A stretch of 64,000 nucleotides of DNA from Spiribacter roseus (GTDB lineage: Bacteria > Pseudomonadota > Gammaproteobacteria > Nitrococcales > Nitrococcaceae): the NCBI RefSeq assembly GCF_002813635.1, contig NZ_CP016382.1, forward strand, positions 1 to 64,000. The letters run 5' to 3'. Under the pieces are notes generated by a model. That model made no database searches, was not told where the DNA came from, and was given only the letters and a program-made list of their open reading frames with translations. Positions 1-9,021 of the stretch are shown piece by piece. Position 1 is the stretch's first letter. Every line of letters starts with the position of its first letter. The translations under genes were made by a program, and so were the position numbers.

Positions 1-86
1 CCGCGCATGACCATCACCCTGACCGCCGAACCCCTCACCGCGAAGCGCTTCGCGGTGAGGGGTTCGGCGGTCAGGGTGATGGTCAT
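1..86 (-). CDS. allA: Start of ureidoglycolate lyase, broken by the terminal palindrome
   Basis: On the minus strand an ATG at 86 overlaps the puuE stop (ATGA), which is typical translational coupling. The first residues read MTITLTAEPLTAKRFA, which resembles the N-terminus of AllA-type ureidoglycolate lyases (family pattern ...L..EAFAPFGDVI). AllA cleaves ureidoglycolate to glyoxylate and urea, downstream of allantoinase in purine breakdown. After the palindrome axis the frame reads the gene's own antisense and loses all resemblance to the family. Only about 16 codons are therefore trustworthy. The call rests on a short match plus its position after puuE. Confidence 0.45.
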   Translation of the reverse strand, partial: MTITLTAEPLTAKRFAVRGSAVRVMVMR

Positions 87-92
87 GCGCGG
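1..92. repeat. Perfect 92-bp palindrome at the window edge
   Basis: Bases 1-46 are the exact reverse complement of bases 47-92, with no spacer and no mismatch, and the symmetry runs right to base 1. The centre is a smaller palindrome, CGCGAAGCGCTTCGCG (39-54), which can fold by itself. The right arm carries the natural junction of puuE and the next gene. The left arm repeats it inverted. This is what a foldback (template-switch) artefact at a contig end looks like. A real inverted duplication is the less likely alternative. Confidence 0.9.
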
Positions 93-1018
93 GTGACCCC
101 GGGAGCGGGATGGAGCTGCTGCCAGTGCCGGGCGATGTCGATGCGGCGCGTCACCCAGACATCCGCGTGGCTTTCGAGATGGTCGAGAAACCGCTGCAGG
201 GCGCGGAACCGCCCCGGACGCCCGATCAACCGTGGATGGAGTCCCACCGACATCATGCCCGGTTGGTCCGCGCCTTCCGCGTAGAGGACATCAAAGCTGT
301 CGCGCAGATAGGCAAAAAACTGATCGCCACTGTTAAAACCCTGCGGGGTGGCGAAGCGCATGTCGTTGCAATCCAGCGTGTAAGGTACCACCAGCTGGTG
401 GTGGGGCTCGCCATGGGTGTCCTCGACCGGCATCCAAAAAGGCAGCTCGTCGCCATAGTAATCCGAGTCGTACAGGAAATTCCCCTGATCGACCACCAGG
501 CGCCGGGTCCGGGGGCTGTCCCGGCCCGTGTACCAGCCTTCGGGCGGGTGTCCCGTCAGCGCCCGGAAGATCTCGATGGCGGTCTGCATGTGTTGGCGTT
601 CAGTGGCCTCATCGATCCCCTGATAGTCGAGCCAGCGATAGCCATGGCAGGCGATTTCGTGGTCCGCCTCGCGCAGCGCTGCGGTCACCTCGGGGTTGAG
701 CTGCAGGGCCCGGGCGACGCCGAAGACGGTCAGTGGCAGGCCGCGCCGCTGAAACTCGCGGAGCACCCGCCAGACGCCCACCCGACTGCCGTATTCATAG
801 ATCGATTCCATGCTCATGTGGCGATCGGCGACGGCCGGCGCGTTGATGATCTCCGAGAGAAACGTCTCGGCATGGGCGTCTCCCTCGAGGACGCAGCGTT
901 CGCCGCCTTCTTCGAAGTTGAGCACGAACTGCACGGCAACCCGGGCACCACCGGGCCATTGTGGATCAGGACGATGGCGGCCGTAACCAATCAGGTCGCG
1001 CGGGTTGGGATGGGTCAT
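83..1018 (-). CDS. puuE: Allantoinase PuuE, polysaccharide-deacetylase fold
   Basis: This 311-residue protein has the length and fold of PuuE allantoinases, which open the allantoin ring to allantoate in the cytoplasm without resembling the classical metal amidohydrolase. Visible family features are the N-terminal RDLIGYGRHRPDPQWPGGA-type segment, a GWYTGRDSPRTRRLV stretch in the middle (about 160-175) and the C-terminal SVGLHPRLIGRPGR motif (about 255-270). Its start overlaps the stop of the upstream GntR regulator gene (ATGA at 1015-1018), and its stop overlaps the start of allA. The three therefore form one operon for purine-derived ureides. A general polysaccharide deacetylase is the alternative, but the motifs and the allantoin-type permease next door argue against it. 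Confidence 0.85.
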   Translation of the reverse strand: MTHPNPRDLIGYGRHRPDPQWPGGARVAVQFVLNFEEGGERCVLEGDAHAETFLSEIINAPAVADRHMSMESIYEYGSRVGVWRVLREFQRRGLPLTVFGVARALQLNPEVTAALREADHEIACHGYRWLDYQGIDEATERQHMQTAIEIFRALTGHPPEGWYTGRDSPRTRRLVVDQGNFLYDSDYYGDELPFWMPVEDTHGEPHHQLVVPYTLDCNDMRFATPQGFNSGDQFFAYLRDSFDVLYAEGADQPGMMSVGLHPRLIGRPGRFRALQRFLDHLESHADVWVTRRIDIARHWQQLHPAPGVTRA

Positions 1019-1713
1019 GAAGCGATTTCCGAGTCGTCGAAAAGGGTGGAAAAGTCGGGGGCCTCGCGCGGCGCCTCGGCAAACTCGAGGCTCGCCTCGA
1101 TCTCGCGCAGGTGGTGATCCATCCAGCGCTCGGCCTGCTCCACCGCGCCGGCTTCGAGCAGCCGCAGCAGTTCGTCATGCTCGCCACAGTCGCAGCCAAT
1201 GCTTTGATGCGTGCCATAGACCGCGATGATCAATGAGGACAGAGAGCTCAGCTGCTCGACGAAGGCGCGGGTCAGTTCGTTGTCGGTGACTGCCATCAGC
1301 TGGGTATGAAAATCCGCCGAGTGCTTGATGGCCGCGCTGCGATCGCCGGCGCGTCGGGCGGCCTGCTCACGCTGGACAAGCGCATGCAGGTCACGGTGAT
1401 GCTCGGGCGTGAAATGCCTGACCACCGCAGGGATGCTGCCGCACTCCAGCAGGCGCCGGTTGGCGAACACATCCGCCGCCTGCCTGGCGGTAGGTCGGTT
1501 GACCTCCGCGCCGCGGCGCGGCCGCTGCACCACCAGCCGATCGATGGACAGTCGCTGCAGGACCTTGCGGATGCTGGTCCGGCTGACCCCGAAGGTCTGC
1601 CCCAGGGTGTCCTCCGGCAGCCGATCGCCGGGCCTCAGCCGGTGGTCGACGATCGCCGTGCGCACGGCCTGATAGATCGCTTCGTCGCTTGTTCTGTCCC
1701 GTTGCTCGCTCAA
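1015..1713 (-). CDS. GntR-family (FadR subfamily) regulator of the allantoin operon
   Basis: An N-terminal winged helix (DEAIYQAVRTAI, then VSRTSIRKVLQRL about 25 residues on) is followed by an all-helical FCD ligand-binding domain with metal-site-like histidines (ADFHTQLM, EHDELL). The chosen start is a TTG at 1713, preceded by GGAGG at an 8-nt spacing. Upstream ATGs at 1743 and 1770 have poor ribosome sites, and the one at 1770 lies inside a likely operator. It is probably a repressor controlling itself, puuE-allA and the divergent permease. The effector is unknown; a purine-catabolic intermediate is an inference from the neighbours. Confidence 0.8.
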   Translation of the reverse strand: MSEQRDRTSDEAIYQAVRTAIVDHRLRPGDRLPEDTLGQTFGVSRTSIRKVLQRLSIDRLVVQRPRRGAEVNRPTARQAADVFANRRLLECGSIPAVVRHFTPEHHRDLHALVQREQAARRAGDRSAAIKHSADFHTQLMAVTDNELTRAFVEQLSSLSSLIIAVYGTHQSIGCDCGEHDELLRLLEAGAVEQAERWMDHHLREIEASLEFAEAPREAPDFSTLFDDSEIAS

Positions 1714-1730
1714 CTCTCTCGCCTCCAATT

Positions 1731-1785
1731 TTGTACACAACATCGTATCCAACAGACCGACGGATTGCATACGAAATCCGTATGC
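1731..1785. promoter_or_regulatory. Likely GntR operator region between divergent genes
   Basis: Two symmetric elements lie between the regulator gene and the permease gene. The first is GCATACG-5 nt-CGTATGC (1767-1785), a perfect 7-bp inverted repeat. The second is TTGTACACAA (1731-1740), built on TGTACA. GntR proteins of the FadR subfamily usually bind short palindromes of this kind. The position suggests control of both transcription directions. No binding data exist for this site. Confidence 0.5.
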
Positions 1786-1870
1786 GCAATGATTGCAGGC
1801 TCGTGTCCTGTTAACCGTCTGATTTTAAACAAAAATGCACCATGCAGGTGCAAACGCAGGGAGTCCCGTG

Positions 1871-3295
1871 ATGACTGACCGCCTCGAAAACCACGATCCG
1901 TCGCTCTATAACGAGGATCTGGCGCCGATTCCAAAGTCTGCCCGAAAATGGGGCGCCTTCGAGATCTTCAACGTCTGGGCGAACGACGTACAGTCGTTGT
2001 TCGGCTACACCCTGGCCGCATCGCTGTTCATCAGCTACGGGCTCAACGGCTGGAGTGTGTTTCTGGCGATCCTGGTCGCCGGTTTTTTCGTCATGTGGCT
2101 GGTCAACCTCATGGGTCGGCCCAGCGTTGAGCATGGCATCCCCTTTCCGGTGATGGCCCGGGTCAGCATGGGCGTCCGCGGCGCCAATTTTCCAGCGATG
2201 GTGCGCGGCATCGTGGCGATCTTCTGGTACGGCGCCCAGACCTATTTTGCCTCGACGGCGGTCGCGATGCTGCTGTTCTCGCTGTTTGGCGGCTCGGCGG
2301 ACAGCGGCGGGATGCTGCTGGGCATGAACACCCTGTCCTGGGTCGCCTTCATCATCGTCTGGGGTTTTCAGGTGGTGCTGTTCTGGCGGGGGATCGACTG
2401 GATCAGTCGTTTCCTGAACTTTGCCGGGCCATTCGTCTACATCGTCATGCTGATTCTGGCCGGGCTGATCTGGCTTGAGGCGGGTTCCGATCTGCTCCCG
2501 CAGCTGGGCACGATCTTCCAGGGCATGGGCGACTACGAGGGCAGCTCCGTGGCGGCGTTCTTCGCCGTTGTGGGCACGATGATCGCCTACTTCGCCGCCG
2601 TCGTGATCAACTATGGCGACTTCTCGCGTTTCGTCGCCAGCGAGCGGCAGATGAAAAAGGGCAACTTCTTCGGCCTGCCACTGAACATCGCGTTCTTCTC
2701 GCTCATTGCGTTGATCGTCACCGCCGGTACGGCGGTGGTATTCGGCGAGACCGTCACCAATCCCACCGAGATGGTCGAGCGGGTCGATTCGCTGCCGCTC
2801 ACGATCATCGCGGCGCTCATGTTCTTCGCCGCCACCGTGGGCATCAATCTGGTGGCCAACTTCATTCCGCCGGCCTATGACCTGGCGAACCTGGCCCCGT
2901 CAAAGATCGATTTCCGGGTCGGTGGCGCCATCACCTCGGTATGCGGCTTCATCATCGGTGCGCTGTGGGTCTCGACGATTTCGCAGATCGGCATCTTCGG
3001 TTTCGTGAACACCCTCGGAGCCATCCTGGCCCCGGTCTACGGCATCATGATCGCCGACTACTACCTGGTGAAGTCGCAGAGCATTGATCTGAATGCACTG
3101 TTCTCGAGCGACGAGACAGGGCAGTACTACTACGACAATGGCTGGAATCGCCGCGCGATGATGGCCTTCGCCATCGCCGGGATCTTCTCGATCTGCACGG
3201 TCTGGGTGCCGGCGCTCGAGAGCCTGTCCGGGTTTTCGTGGGTGATCGGCGCGCTGCTCGGCGCCACGATCTACTACGTGATCGTCAAGCGCTGA
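1871..3295 (+). CDS. NCS1-family permease, probably for allantoin or another nucleobase-derived compound
   Basis: The protein has about 474 residues and about 12 hydrophobic segments. It carries NCS1 landmarks: NEDLAPIPKSARKWG before the first helix, a WANDVQS motif in helix 1, and PVMARVSMGVRG after helix 2. NCS1 carriers take up nucleobases, allantoin or hydantoins by Na+ or H+ symport across the inner membrane. The ATG at 1871 is preceded by GGGAG. A start at 1835 is possible but would add an unconserved tail. It is transcribed away from the GntR-puuE-allA unit across a shared operator, so allantoin is the best substrate guess. Uracil, cytosine or hydantoin remain possible. Confidence 0.85.
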   Translation: MTDRLENHDPSLYNEDLAPIPKSARKWGAFEIFNVWANDVQSLFGYTLAASLFISYGLNGWSVFLAILVAGFFVMWLVNLMGRPSVEHGIPFPVMARVSMGVRGANFPAMVRGIVAIFWYGAQTYFASTAVAMLLFSLFGGSADSGGMLLGMNTLSWVAFIIVWGFQVVLFWRGIDWISRFLNFAGPFVYIVMLILAGLIWLEAGSDLLPQLGTIFQGMGDYEGSSVAAFFAVVGTMIAYFAAVVINYGDFSRFVASERQMKKGNFFGLPLNIAFFSLIALIVTAGTAVVFGETVTNPTEMVERVDSLPLTIIAALMFFAATVGINLVANFIPPAYDLANLAPSKIDFRVGGAITSVCGFIIGALWVSTISQIGIFGFVNTLGAILAPVYGIMIADYYLVKSQSIDLNALFSSDETGQYYYDNGWNRRAMMAFAIAGIFSICTVWVPALESLSGFSWVIGALLGATIYYVIVKR

Positions 3296-3332
3296 GGTTG
3301 ACGGCGGCCCGGGGCGGCACCGCCGTCCCGGG

Positions 3333-3605
3333 TCAGTCCTCGGGCTGAAAATCCGGCGGCGGCGCCGAGCCCTCGCCAAAGAAGAACTTCTCCATCTCCT
3401 GCTCAAGAAATGTGCGTGCCTTCGGGTCCATCGGCGAGAGTCGATACTCGTTGATCAGCATCGTCTGGTGGCCCAGCCACATCTTCCAGCCTTCCTGGCT
3501 GACGTTCGCCATGATCCGCTCGCCCAGTTCACCGGGGTAGGGCTGGCGTTTCATCTTCTGGCCCTCACGGCCGAGTTTGATGCAGTGGACGGTATCATCG
3601 CTCAT
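3333..3605 (-). CDS. yggX: Probable Fe(2+)-trafficking protein YggX
   Basis: This 90-residue protein matches the YggX family in length and in the segments [27 protein letters not shown] and the C-terminal [13 protein letters not shown] single N-terminal cysteine (residue 8) corresponds to the conserved family cysteine. YggX proteins protect Fe-S enzymes and DNA from oxidative damage, probably by handling labile iron. The gene overlaps the end of mutY by 11 bases, the same pairing as in E. coli. Pairing with the Fe-S enzyme MutY fits this role. The tail is longer than usual and rich in proline and acidic residues. Confidence 0.92.
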   Translation of the reverse strand: MSDDTVHCIKLGREGQKMKRQPYPGELGERIMANVSQEGWKMWLGHQTMLINEYRLSPMDPKARTFLEQEMEKFFFGEGSAPPPDFQPED

Positions 3606-4659
3606 GATCGAGCTCCTGTTGGTGAATCAGGCGTTGCACCGGGGCCGGCAGCCCGGGTGGGTTGTCGGTATGCGGTTTATACCAGAGCCGGTCGGCATCC
3701 TCGATGCCATGATCGCTCAGTAACCGGGCGCGAACCGGCTGGATCGTCAGGCTGTAGTGGGTGAACTCGTGGCGCAGCGGCGGCAGTGTATCGTCCATCA
3801 GCTCGATCTCCAGCCCGCGCTCAGTCCGGGCCCAGTCCTCGGTCGGCGCCGTTGCCTCGGGCAGTGACCAGAGGCCGGCCCAGATTCCCGTGGGCGGCCG
3901 GCGCTCGAGCAGAATCCCTTCGGGCCCGTCAATGATGATCATGGTGGTGGTTCGCAGCGGTTTCTCCCGCTTCGGCCGGCGGCCGGGATAGGCGCCTGGA
4001 TTGCCCTGGGCGAACGCCTGGCAGCCCGACTGCAGCGGACAGCGCGGGCACTGGGGCTGGCGGGTGCAGAGCGTGGCGCCCAGATCCATCATGGCCTGGT
4101 TGAAGTCGCCGGTCCGCTGGGTGGGCGTCACCGCCTCGCTGTATGCCCACAGTTCGCGGGCCACGGCGCTTCGGCCCGGCCAGCCGGGCACCGCGAAGTA
4201 GCGCGCCAGGACCCGCTTGACGTTGCCATCCAGGATCGCCGCAGGCGTGCCCCGGGACAGCGACAGGATGGCGGCGGCGGTGGAGCGACCGATCCCGGGC
4301 AGGTCGGCCACCGCGGCTGGGTCGTCGGGGAAGACGCCGGCATATTCGTCCACCAGCCGTTGCGCGCAGCGATGCAGGTTGCGGGCGCGGGCGTAGTACC
4401 CCAGTCCCGCCCAATACCTGAGTACTTCGTCCAGGCTTGCCGCCGCCAGCGTCTCGACGTCGGGAAACCGGGCCATGAAGCGTTCGAAGTAGGCGATGAC
4501 GGTGGTGACCTGGGTCTGCTGCAGCATCACCTCCGAGATCCACACCCGGTAGGGCGTCGCCGGATGCTGCCAGGGCAGATCATGGCGGCCCGCGCGGTCA
4601 AACCACTCGAGTACCGCCGGGGCAAATCCGTCCCGGGTCGGAGGCTGCGCCACGGCCAT
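3595..4659 (-). CDS. mutY: Adenine DNA glycosylase MutY
   Basis: MutY removes adenine mispaired with 8-oxoguanine. The 354-residue protein shows the catalytic glutamate in [11 protein letters not shown] (E43), the helix-hairpin-helix [13 protein letters not shown] (about 120-132), the catalytic aspartate in ILDGNVKRV (D144) and the four [4Fe-4S] cysteines C198, C204, C207 and C213. The C-terminal third is a NUDIX-like domain that reads the 8-oxoG ([14 protein letters not shown] onward). The length is normal. Its start shares one base with the stop of the upstream asmA-like gene, and yggX overlaps its end, so the three genes form an operon. Confidence 0.96.
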   Translation of the reverse strand: MAVAQPPTRDGFAPAVLEWFDRAGRHDLPWQHPATPYRVWISEVMLQQTQVTTVIAYFERFMARFPDVETLAAASLDEVLRYWAGLGYYARARNLHRCAQRLVDEYAGVFPDDPAAVADLPGIGRSTAAAILSLSRGTPAAILDGNVKRVLARYFAVPGWPGRSAVARELWAYSEAVTPTQRTGDFNQAMMDLGATLCTRQPQCPRCPLQSGCQAFAQGNPGAYPGRRPKREKPLRTTTMIIIDGPEGILLERRPPTGIWAGLWSLPEATAPTEDWARTERGLEIELMDDTLPPLRHEFTHYSLTIQPVRARLLSDHGIEDADRLWYKPHTDNPPGLPAPVQRLIHQQELDHER

Positions 4660-6143
4660 CAGTTGAGCAGCCCCTCCAGCCGGTCGCGCAGTCTGTCGAC
4701 CTCTTCCTCGACCCGCTCGCGGATCTGCGTGCCCTGGCTTTCCTGCAGCACGCGGGCGATGTTCAGCCGGATGGACGGATCACTCCAGCTGCCCTCGATC
4801 TGCAGCGGGATCGACACGCCCCGCAGCGACTCCGGCGGCTCACCCCCCTGTCCCTCGAGACTGCCCACCACGCTGACATCCAGCGACAGGTCCAGGCGCT
4901 GCGCGGCCAGGTCGGTCTGACCCTCACCGCGCAGCCGCAGCACCGGCGAGTCCATGGCGATGTCATCGCTGCGGGCCACGCCATCGCGCACGACCACACT
5001 GGCGGTCAGGCTGGTGAAATCGGTGCTCGGGTTGGCATCGGCGGCGGGCGGTGTCTCACCCTGAAGGCGGGCCAGCGCCTCGCGGATCAGGCGGGCGATG
5101 TTGACCCCCTTCACCGCGCCGTCGCGGATGCTGAAATCGCCACGGGCGTTGAGCGTGGACAGCGGCGCGGCCCCGCTCGACAGGGCCATTTCGCCGTCGG
5201 CGTTGATCCCGGCGGTGCCGGTCAGGCGGTCGATGCCGGTGAGCGCCTCGAGCAGCGGCCCCATGGCGACGCCGTTGAGCCCCTCGTCAAATGTGACCGG
5301 CAGACGGCTTTGCTGGCTAGCCAGGCGGATGTCACCGGTGTACGCGCCCTCGTAGAAATCCGCGCCCAGCGGATGGATACGCCAGCCCTCGCCGGTCTGG
5401 ACGACATCGGCGTTCAGCGCGGTCAGTGTCAGATCGTTGGCGCTGACCGTGGTGTCGCGCAGTGACAGGGTGTGATCGCGGCGGATGATCAGATCGCCGT
5501 CAATGCGCGTCTGCCACTGTTCGTCGCCCCGCTCGATGGCGGCTTCAAAGGTGATGGGAGCGGTCTCACCCAGCGCAATGGCTCCCAGGTCCAGGGTGAC
5601 CGGATCGGCGCGGAGGCGCTCGCCGGTGGTCTCGTCTGTGTAGAGCAGCCGCCCGCCGGACAGATCGATTCCTCCCAGGCTCAGGCCGACCAGCCAGTCC
5701 GGCAGGCCGCCGGTGGCACCACCCGCATCGCCGCCCTTGCCGGCGCCGTCACGGGCGGTGCCGATCTGCCAGTTGGCCTGTCCGGAGCCATTGCGAATGA
5801 GCCGGACGGTGGGCTGATCGATGGTCAGGGTCTCCAGCTGGATCTGGCCCGATAGCAGCGGCATGACGGCCATGCCAGCACTGACGCCTTCGGCGCTGAG
5901 TAGCGGGGTGTCGTCAAACCCGTCCCCGCTGCCCAGCCGAATGCCACCCAGATCAAGGCTGAGCCGCGGGAACAGGCTCCAGCCGATTTCGTCTTCGATG
6001 ACGAACGAGCGCCCCAGCTGATCCTCGACCGCGGCGGTCAGCGAGTCGCGGTAGTCGTTCGGATCGAACAGCAGGAACAGCGCGGCAATGCCCGCCACAA
6101 TCAGTGTGGCGATACCGCCGAGCAGGATGAACAGCACCCTCAT
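4659..6143 (-). CDS. AsmA-family envelope protein
   Basis: This 494-residue protein has one N-terminal membrane anchor (about residues 2-27) followed by [10 protein letters not shown], the usual start of AsmA proteins. A long periplasmic beta-rich region follows, and a [18 protein letters not shown] AsmA C-terminal domain lies near 360-450. AsmA proteins are bridge-like lipid-transfer proteins that affect outer-membrane composition. It is first in the asmA-mutY-yggX operon. The C-terminal 30 residues are charged and helical ([17 protein letters not shown]). The specific lipid cargo cannot be told from sequence. Confidence 0.85.
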   Translation of the reverse strand: MRVLFILLGGIATLIVAGIAALFLLFDPNDYRDSLTAAVEDQLGRSFVIEDEIGWSLFPRLSLDLGGIRLGSGDGFDDTPLLSAEGVSAGMAVMPLLSGQIQLETLTIDQPTVRLIRNGSGQANWQIGTARDGAGKGGDAGGATGGLPDWLVGLSLGGIDLSGGRLLYTDETTGERLRADPVTLDLGAIALGETAPITFEAAIERGDEQWQTRIDGDLIIRRDHTLSLRDTTVSANDLTLTALNADVVQTGEGWRIHPLGADFYEGAYTGDIRLASQQSRLPVTFDEGLNGVAMGPLLEALTGIDRLTGTAGINADGEMALSSGAAPLSTLNARGDFSIRDGAVKGVNIARLIREALARLQGETPPAADANPSTDFTSLTASVVVRDGVARSDDIAMDSPVLRLRGEGQTDLAAQRLDLSLDVSVVGSLEGQGGEPPESLRGVSIPLQIEGSWSDPSIRLNIARVLQESQGTQIRERVEEEVDRLRDRLEGLLN

Positions 6144-6197
6144 GCGATGGCTCTCTTGTTAGGATGACGACTGGGATCATAACGCCGAAAGGGAAAC

Positions 6198-7004
6198 ATG
6201 AGCGATCAGGCCGCATTGGCGCCCGGCGCGGGGCGTGGCTCCGCGCTGCTCAAGTGGCTGCTCGCCGGGCTGTTGCTGGGGCTGGTCGCGCCGGCATGGG
6301 CCGCACCGCTGAAAGTGGCGGTGGCCTCGAACTTTCTGGCACCGCTCGAGGCCCTGGCCGACGTCTACCACCGGCAGGGTGGCCCCGCGCTGCAGATCAG
6401 TGCCGGCGCCACCGGCCAGCTTTACGCCCAGATCACACAGGGTGCGCCCTATGATGTCTTTCTGGCCGCGGATCAGGCCCGGCCGCAACGGCTGGTGGCC
6501 GAGGGCGCGGCGCTTGCCGACTCGCGCATGACTTATGCCCGTGGCCGGCTGGTGCTCTGGGCCCGGCCCGGTGTCGAGCTGCCCGTCAATGGCCTGGCCG
6601 GGCTGCAGCGCTCGTCAGTGACACGGCTCGCCATCGCCAATCCGGCCCTTGCCCCCTACGGTCGGGCCGCCCGTGAGGCGCTGCAGGCAAGCGGACAGTG
6701 GTCGGTGCTGAGTGAGCGGATCGTTCAGGGGCAGAACGTCGGCCAGGCCCTGCAGTATCTGGCGACCGGCAATGTCAGCCATGCGCTGGTCGCGGCGTCC
6801 TACACCCGCCTCGATGAGGGTCCGGCCGGCGACCACCAGCCGGTGGAAGCGCAGCTGTATGCTCCGATCCGCCAGGACGCGGTCATTCTGTCCGGGACGG
6901 CATCCGCCGATCAGGCCCGGGCTTTCCTCGCGTTTCTGCGCGGGCCGGCGGCGGCCGACGTGCTGGCGTCGTTCGGCTATCGCCCGGCGGGTGGGTCGCG
7001 ATGA
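6198..7004 (+). CDS. modA: Molybdate ABC transporter, periplasmic binding protein
   Basis: The 268-residue protein has a signal peptide ending near AWA-AP (about residue 36). It then shows the ModA pattern KVAVASNFLAPLEALADVY, ISAGATGQLYAQI and PYDVFLAADQARP, which surrounds the oxyanion. It captures molybdate or tungstate in the periplasm and passes it to ModB. The N-terminal extension before the hydrophobic core is slightly long, so a later start is possible, but AAAGGGAAAC lies correctly before this ATG. It is the first gene of modABC, with a 4-bp overlap into modB. No recognisable ModE box was seen upstream. Confidence 0.93.
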   Translation: MSDQAALAPGAGRGSALLKWLLAGLLLGLVAPAWAAPLKVAVASNFLAPLEALADVYHRQGGPALQISAGATGQLYAQITQGAPYDVFLAADQARPQRLVAEGAALADSRMTYARGRLVLWARPGVELPVNGLAGLQRSSVTRLAIANPALAPYGRAAREALQASGQWSVLSERIVQGQNVGQALQYLATGNVSHALVAASYTRLDEGPAGDHQPVEAQLYAPIRQDAVILSGTASADQARAFLAFLRGPAAADVLASFGYRPAGGSR

Positions 7005-7672
7005 ACCTCACGCCGGTGTGGATCAGCCTCCAGCTTGCCGCGGTGACCGTCGTGGTGTTGCTGGTGTTGGGCACTCCGCTGGCCTGGTGGCTCGCCACGG
7101 GGCGCAGCCGCTGGCGGGTGGCGGTGGATGCGGTGGTGGCCCTGCCGCTGGTGCTGCCCCCCACGGTGCTTGGCTTCTACATGCTGATCCTGCTCGCCCC
7201 GCAGGGACCGGTCGGAGGGCCGTGGCTGGCAGTGACCGGTCAGACCCTTACCTTCAGCTTTACCGGTCTGGTGATCACCTCGGTGCTCTATTCGCTGCCG
7301 TTTGTCGTCCAGCCACTGCGCGATGCCTTCCGCGGGATCGGCCCGCGGCCGCTGGAGACCGCGGCGATGCTGGGCGCGGGCCGGCTGGATGCGTTCGTGA
7401 CGGTGGCCTGTCCGCTGGCGGGGCGGGGTTTTGTCACCGCCATCGTGCTCGGCTTCGCCCACACACTCGGGGAGTTCGGGGCGATCCTGATGGTTGGCGG
7501 CAGCCTGCCGGGCGAGACGCGCACCGTCGCCATCGCGATCTACGAAAATGTCGAGACCCTCGACTACGCGGCCGCCCATGCCCTGTCCGCCGGGCTGCTG
7601 GTGTTCTCGTTCGTGGCGCTGCTCATCATCTACACGCTCAACGGCCGGCGGCGCACGGGGGTGGGGCTGTGA
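7001..7672 (+). CDS. modB: Molybdate ABC transporter, permease
   Basis: This 223-residue inner-membrane protein has five or six hydrophobic helices. It carries the permease EAA loop ETAAMLGAGRLDAFVTVACPL, followed by GFAHTLGEFGAILMVGG, a signature of ModB. It forms the molybdate channel with ModC on its cytoplasmic face. The start overlaps the modA stop (ATGA) and its stop overlaps the GTG start of modC, so the three are translationally coupled. Confidence 0.95.
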   Translation: MNLTPVWISLQLAAVTVVVLLVLGTPLAWWLATGRSRWRVAVDAVVALPLVLPPTVLGFYMLILLAPQGPVGGPWLAVTGQTLTFSFTGLVITSVLYSLPFVVQPLRDAFRGIGPRPLETAAMLGAGRLDAFVTVACPLAGRGFVTAIVLGFAHTLGEFGAILMVGGSLPGETRTVAIAIYENVETLDYAAAHALSAGLLVFSFVALLIIYTLNGRRRTGVGL

Positions 7673-8748
7673 CGGCGCGGCCGCTGGATTTTGACGTGAC
7701 GCTCGAGCGCCCGGGCTTCCAGCTGCGGGCGGCGGACCGGATCGAGTCGGGGATTACCGCGCTGTTCGGTCCATCGGGCTGTGGCAAGACCAGCCTGCTG
7801 CGCTGCCTGGCGGGGCTCGAGCCGGCGTGCCGGGGCCGGATCCGGCATGGCGATCAGCCCTGGCAGGGCCGGGAGGTGCGCCTGCCGCCGCATCGCCGTG
7901 CCGTTGGGCTGGTGTTCCAGGACACCCGGCTGTTCCCGCATCTGAGCGCGCGCGGAAACCTGGACTTTGCCGAACGCCGACGGCGGGGCGACGGCCCTGG
8001 CCGTGCCGAGGTGATTGAGGGTCTTGGCCTGCGCGCGTTGCTTGATCAGAGTCCCGCGGCGCTCTCCGGCGGCGAGTCGCAACGCGTGGCGCTGGGTCGG
8101 GCGCTGCTCGCCGGGCCGCGGCTGCTGTTGCTCGATGAACCCCTGAGCGGGCTGGACGCCGCGCGCCAGCGCGAGATCATGCCGCTGCTGCGGGCCATTC
8201 CCGAGCGTTTCGGCGTGCAGCTGCTGGTGGTCACCCACGCCTGCCACGAGGTGCTCTCGCTGGCGGATCGCATGATCCTCATGCAGGCCGGGCGGCTGAT
8301 CACCCAGGCGCCGGTGAGCGATCTGTTTTCGGCGCCGGACTACTGGCCCATCCTGGGGCTCACCGAGCCGGCCGTGGTCTGGCCGGGCCGGGTGGTGGCC
8401 CGGGACAACGACTGGGGCTTGACCACACTGGCCACCGACGCCGGGCGGCTTCGGGTGAGCGGTATCAACCCCGGCTCGGGCGCGCCGGTGATGCTGCGGG
8501 TCAGCGCCCGCGACGTGGTGCTGAGCCTCGAGCCGCCCATGGCCACCAGCATGCTCAACAGCCTGCCGGTGCGGGTCGAGGCCCTCGAGAACGAGCGCGA
8601 CGGCGTGGTGCGCGTGCGCCTGGCGGTGGGCCATCGCGCGGCGTTGTGGACGCATGTCACCCGCCAGTCAGTGGCTGCCCTGCGGCTTGAGCCGGGCCGG
8701 CGTCTGCATGCATTGATCCGACCCGAAGTGCTTGGCGTCAATCATTGA
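7669..8748 (+). CDS. modC: Molybdate ABC transporter, ATPase
   Basis: The GTG start at 7669 overlaps the modB stop (GTGA) and gives the usual ModC length of 359 residues. Walker A is FGPSGCGKTSLLR (about 27-39), the Q-loop VFQDTRLFPHL, the signature LSGGESQRVALGRAL and Walker B LLLLDEPLSGLD. The last 70 or so residues form a molybdate-binding MOP/TOBE domain (VSARDVVLSLEPP). It hydrolyses ATP to drive import of molybdate, needed for molybdenum-cofactor enzymes. A longer reading frame runs far upstream, but that part is only the shadow of modA and modB. Confidence 0.95.
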   Translation: MTARPLDFDVTLERPGFQLRAADRIESGITALFGPSGCGKTSLLRCLAGLEPACRGRIRHGDQPWQGREVRLPPHRRAVGLVFQDTRLFPHLSARGNLDFAERRRRGDGPGRAEVIEGLGLRALLDQSPAALSGGESQRVALGRALLAGPRLLLLDEPLSGLDAARQREIMPLLRAIPERFGVQLLVVTHACHEVLSLADRMILMQAGRLITQAPVSDLFSAPDYWPILGLTEPAVVWPGRVVARDNDWGLTTLATDAGRLRVSGINPGSGAPVMLRVSARDVVLSLEPPMATSMLNSLPVRVEALENERDGVVRVRLAVGHRAALWTHVTRQSVAALRLEPGRRLHALIRPEVLGVNH

Positions 8749-8838
8749 TAAAGGCGAATGACAGAGCCTTTACTCCCGCCCGCCCCAGCGTCAGACTCCG
8801 CGCCTTTGCAGTGCACCAAAATACGCGGAGATGGTTTC

Positions 8839-9021
8839 ATGGCAGGCGTCGCGCAGCAGAGTTGTCACGTTGAATACCGCGGCTGTGACATCGTCATCAG
8901 TGGCCCCTCGCGCGAGGCCCACGCCCAGGCGCAACGCATCATCCGCCGCTTTGCCTGCAGCGCCGTGCCCTACCGGCTGGCCAGCACGGGCACCGACCAG
9001 GTCATCCTCAAGCCGGCCTGA
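8839..9021 (+). CDS. Small protein of unknown function after modC
   Basis: This 60-residue frame begins at an ATG with GGAG 8 nt upstream. An ATG at 8758, 9 bases after modC, would give 87 residues, but the extra tail is proline- and serine-rich and looks unstructured. The core has a CHVEYRGCDIVISG strand-like start, a helix (SREAHAQAQRIIRRFAC) and a strand-like end. Three cysteines and two short beta segments suggest a compact alpha-beta fold. I do not recognise a family. The frame ends one base before the stop of the convergent neighbour. Confidence 0.5.
   Translation: MAGVAQQSCHVEYRGCDIVISGPSREAHAQAQRIIRRFACSAVPYRLASTGTDQVILKPA

Noticed and set aside
6712..7668. Long open frame upstream of modC in the same frame
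   Set aside because: It runs antisense-free through modA and modB in another frame with no family match. The ABC ATPase homology begins at the GTG at 7669.
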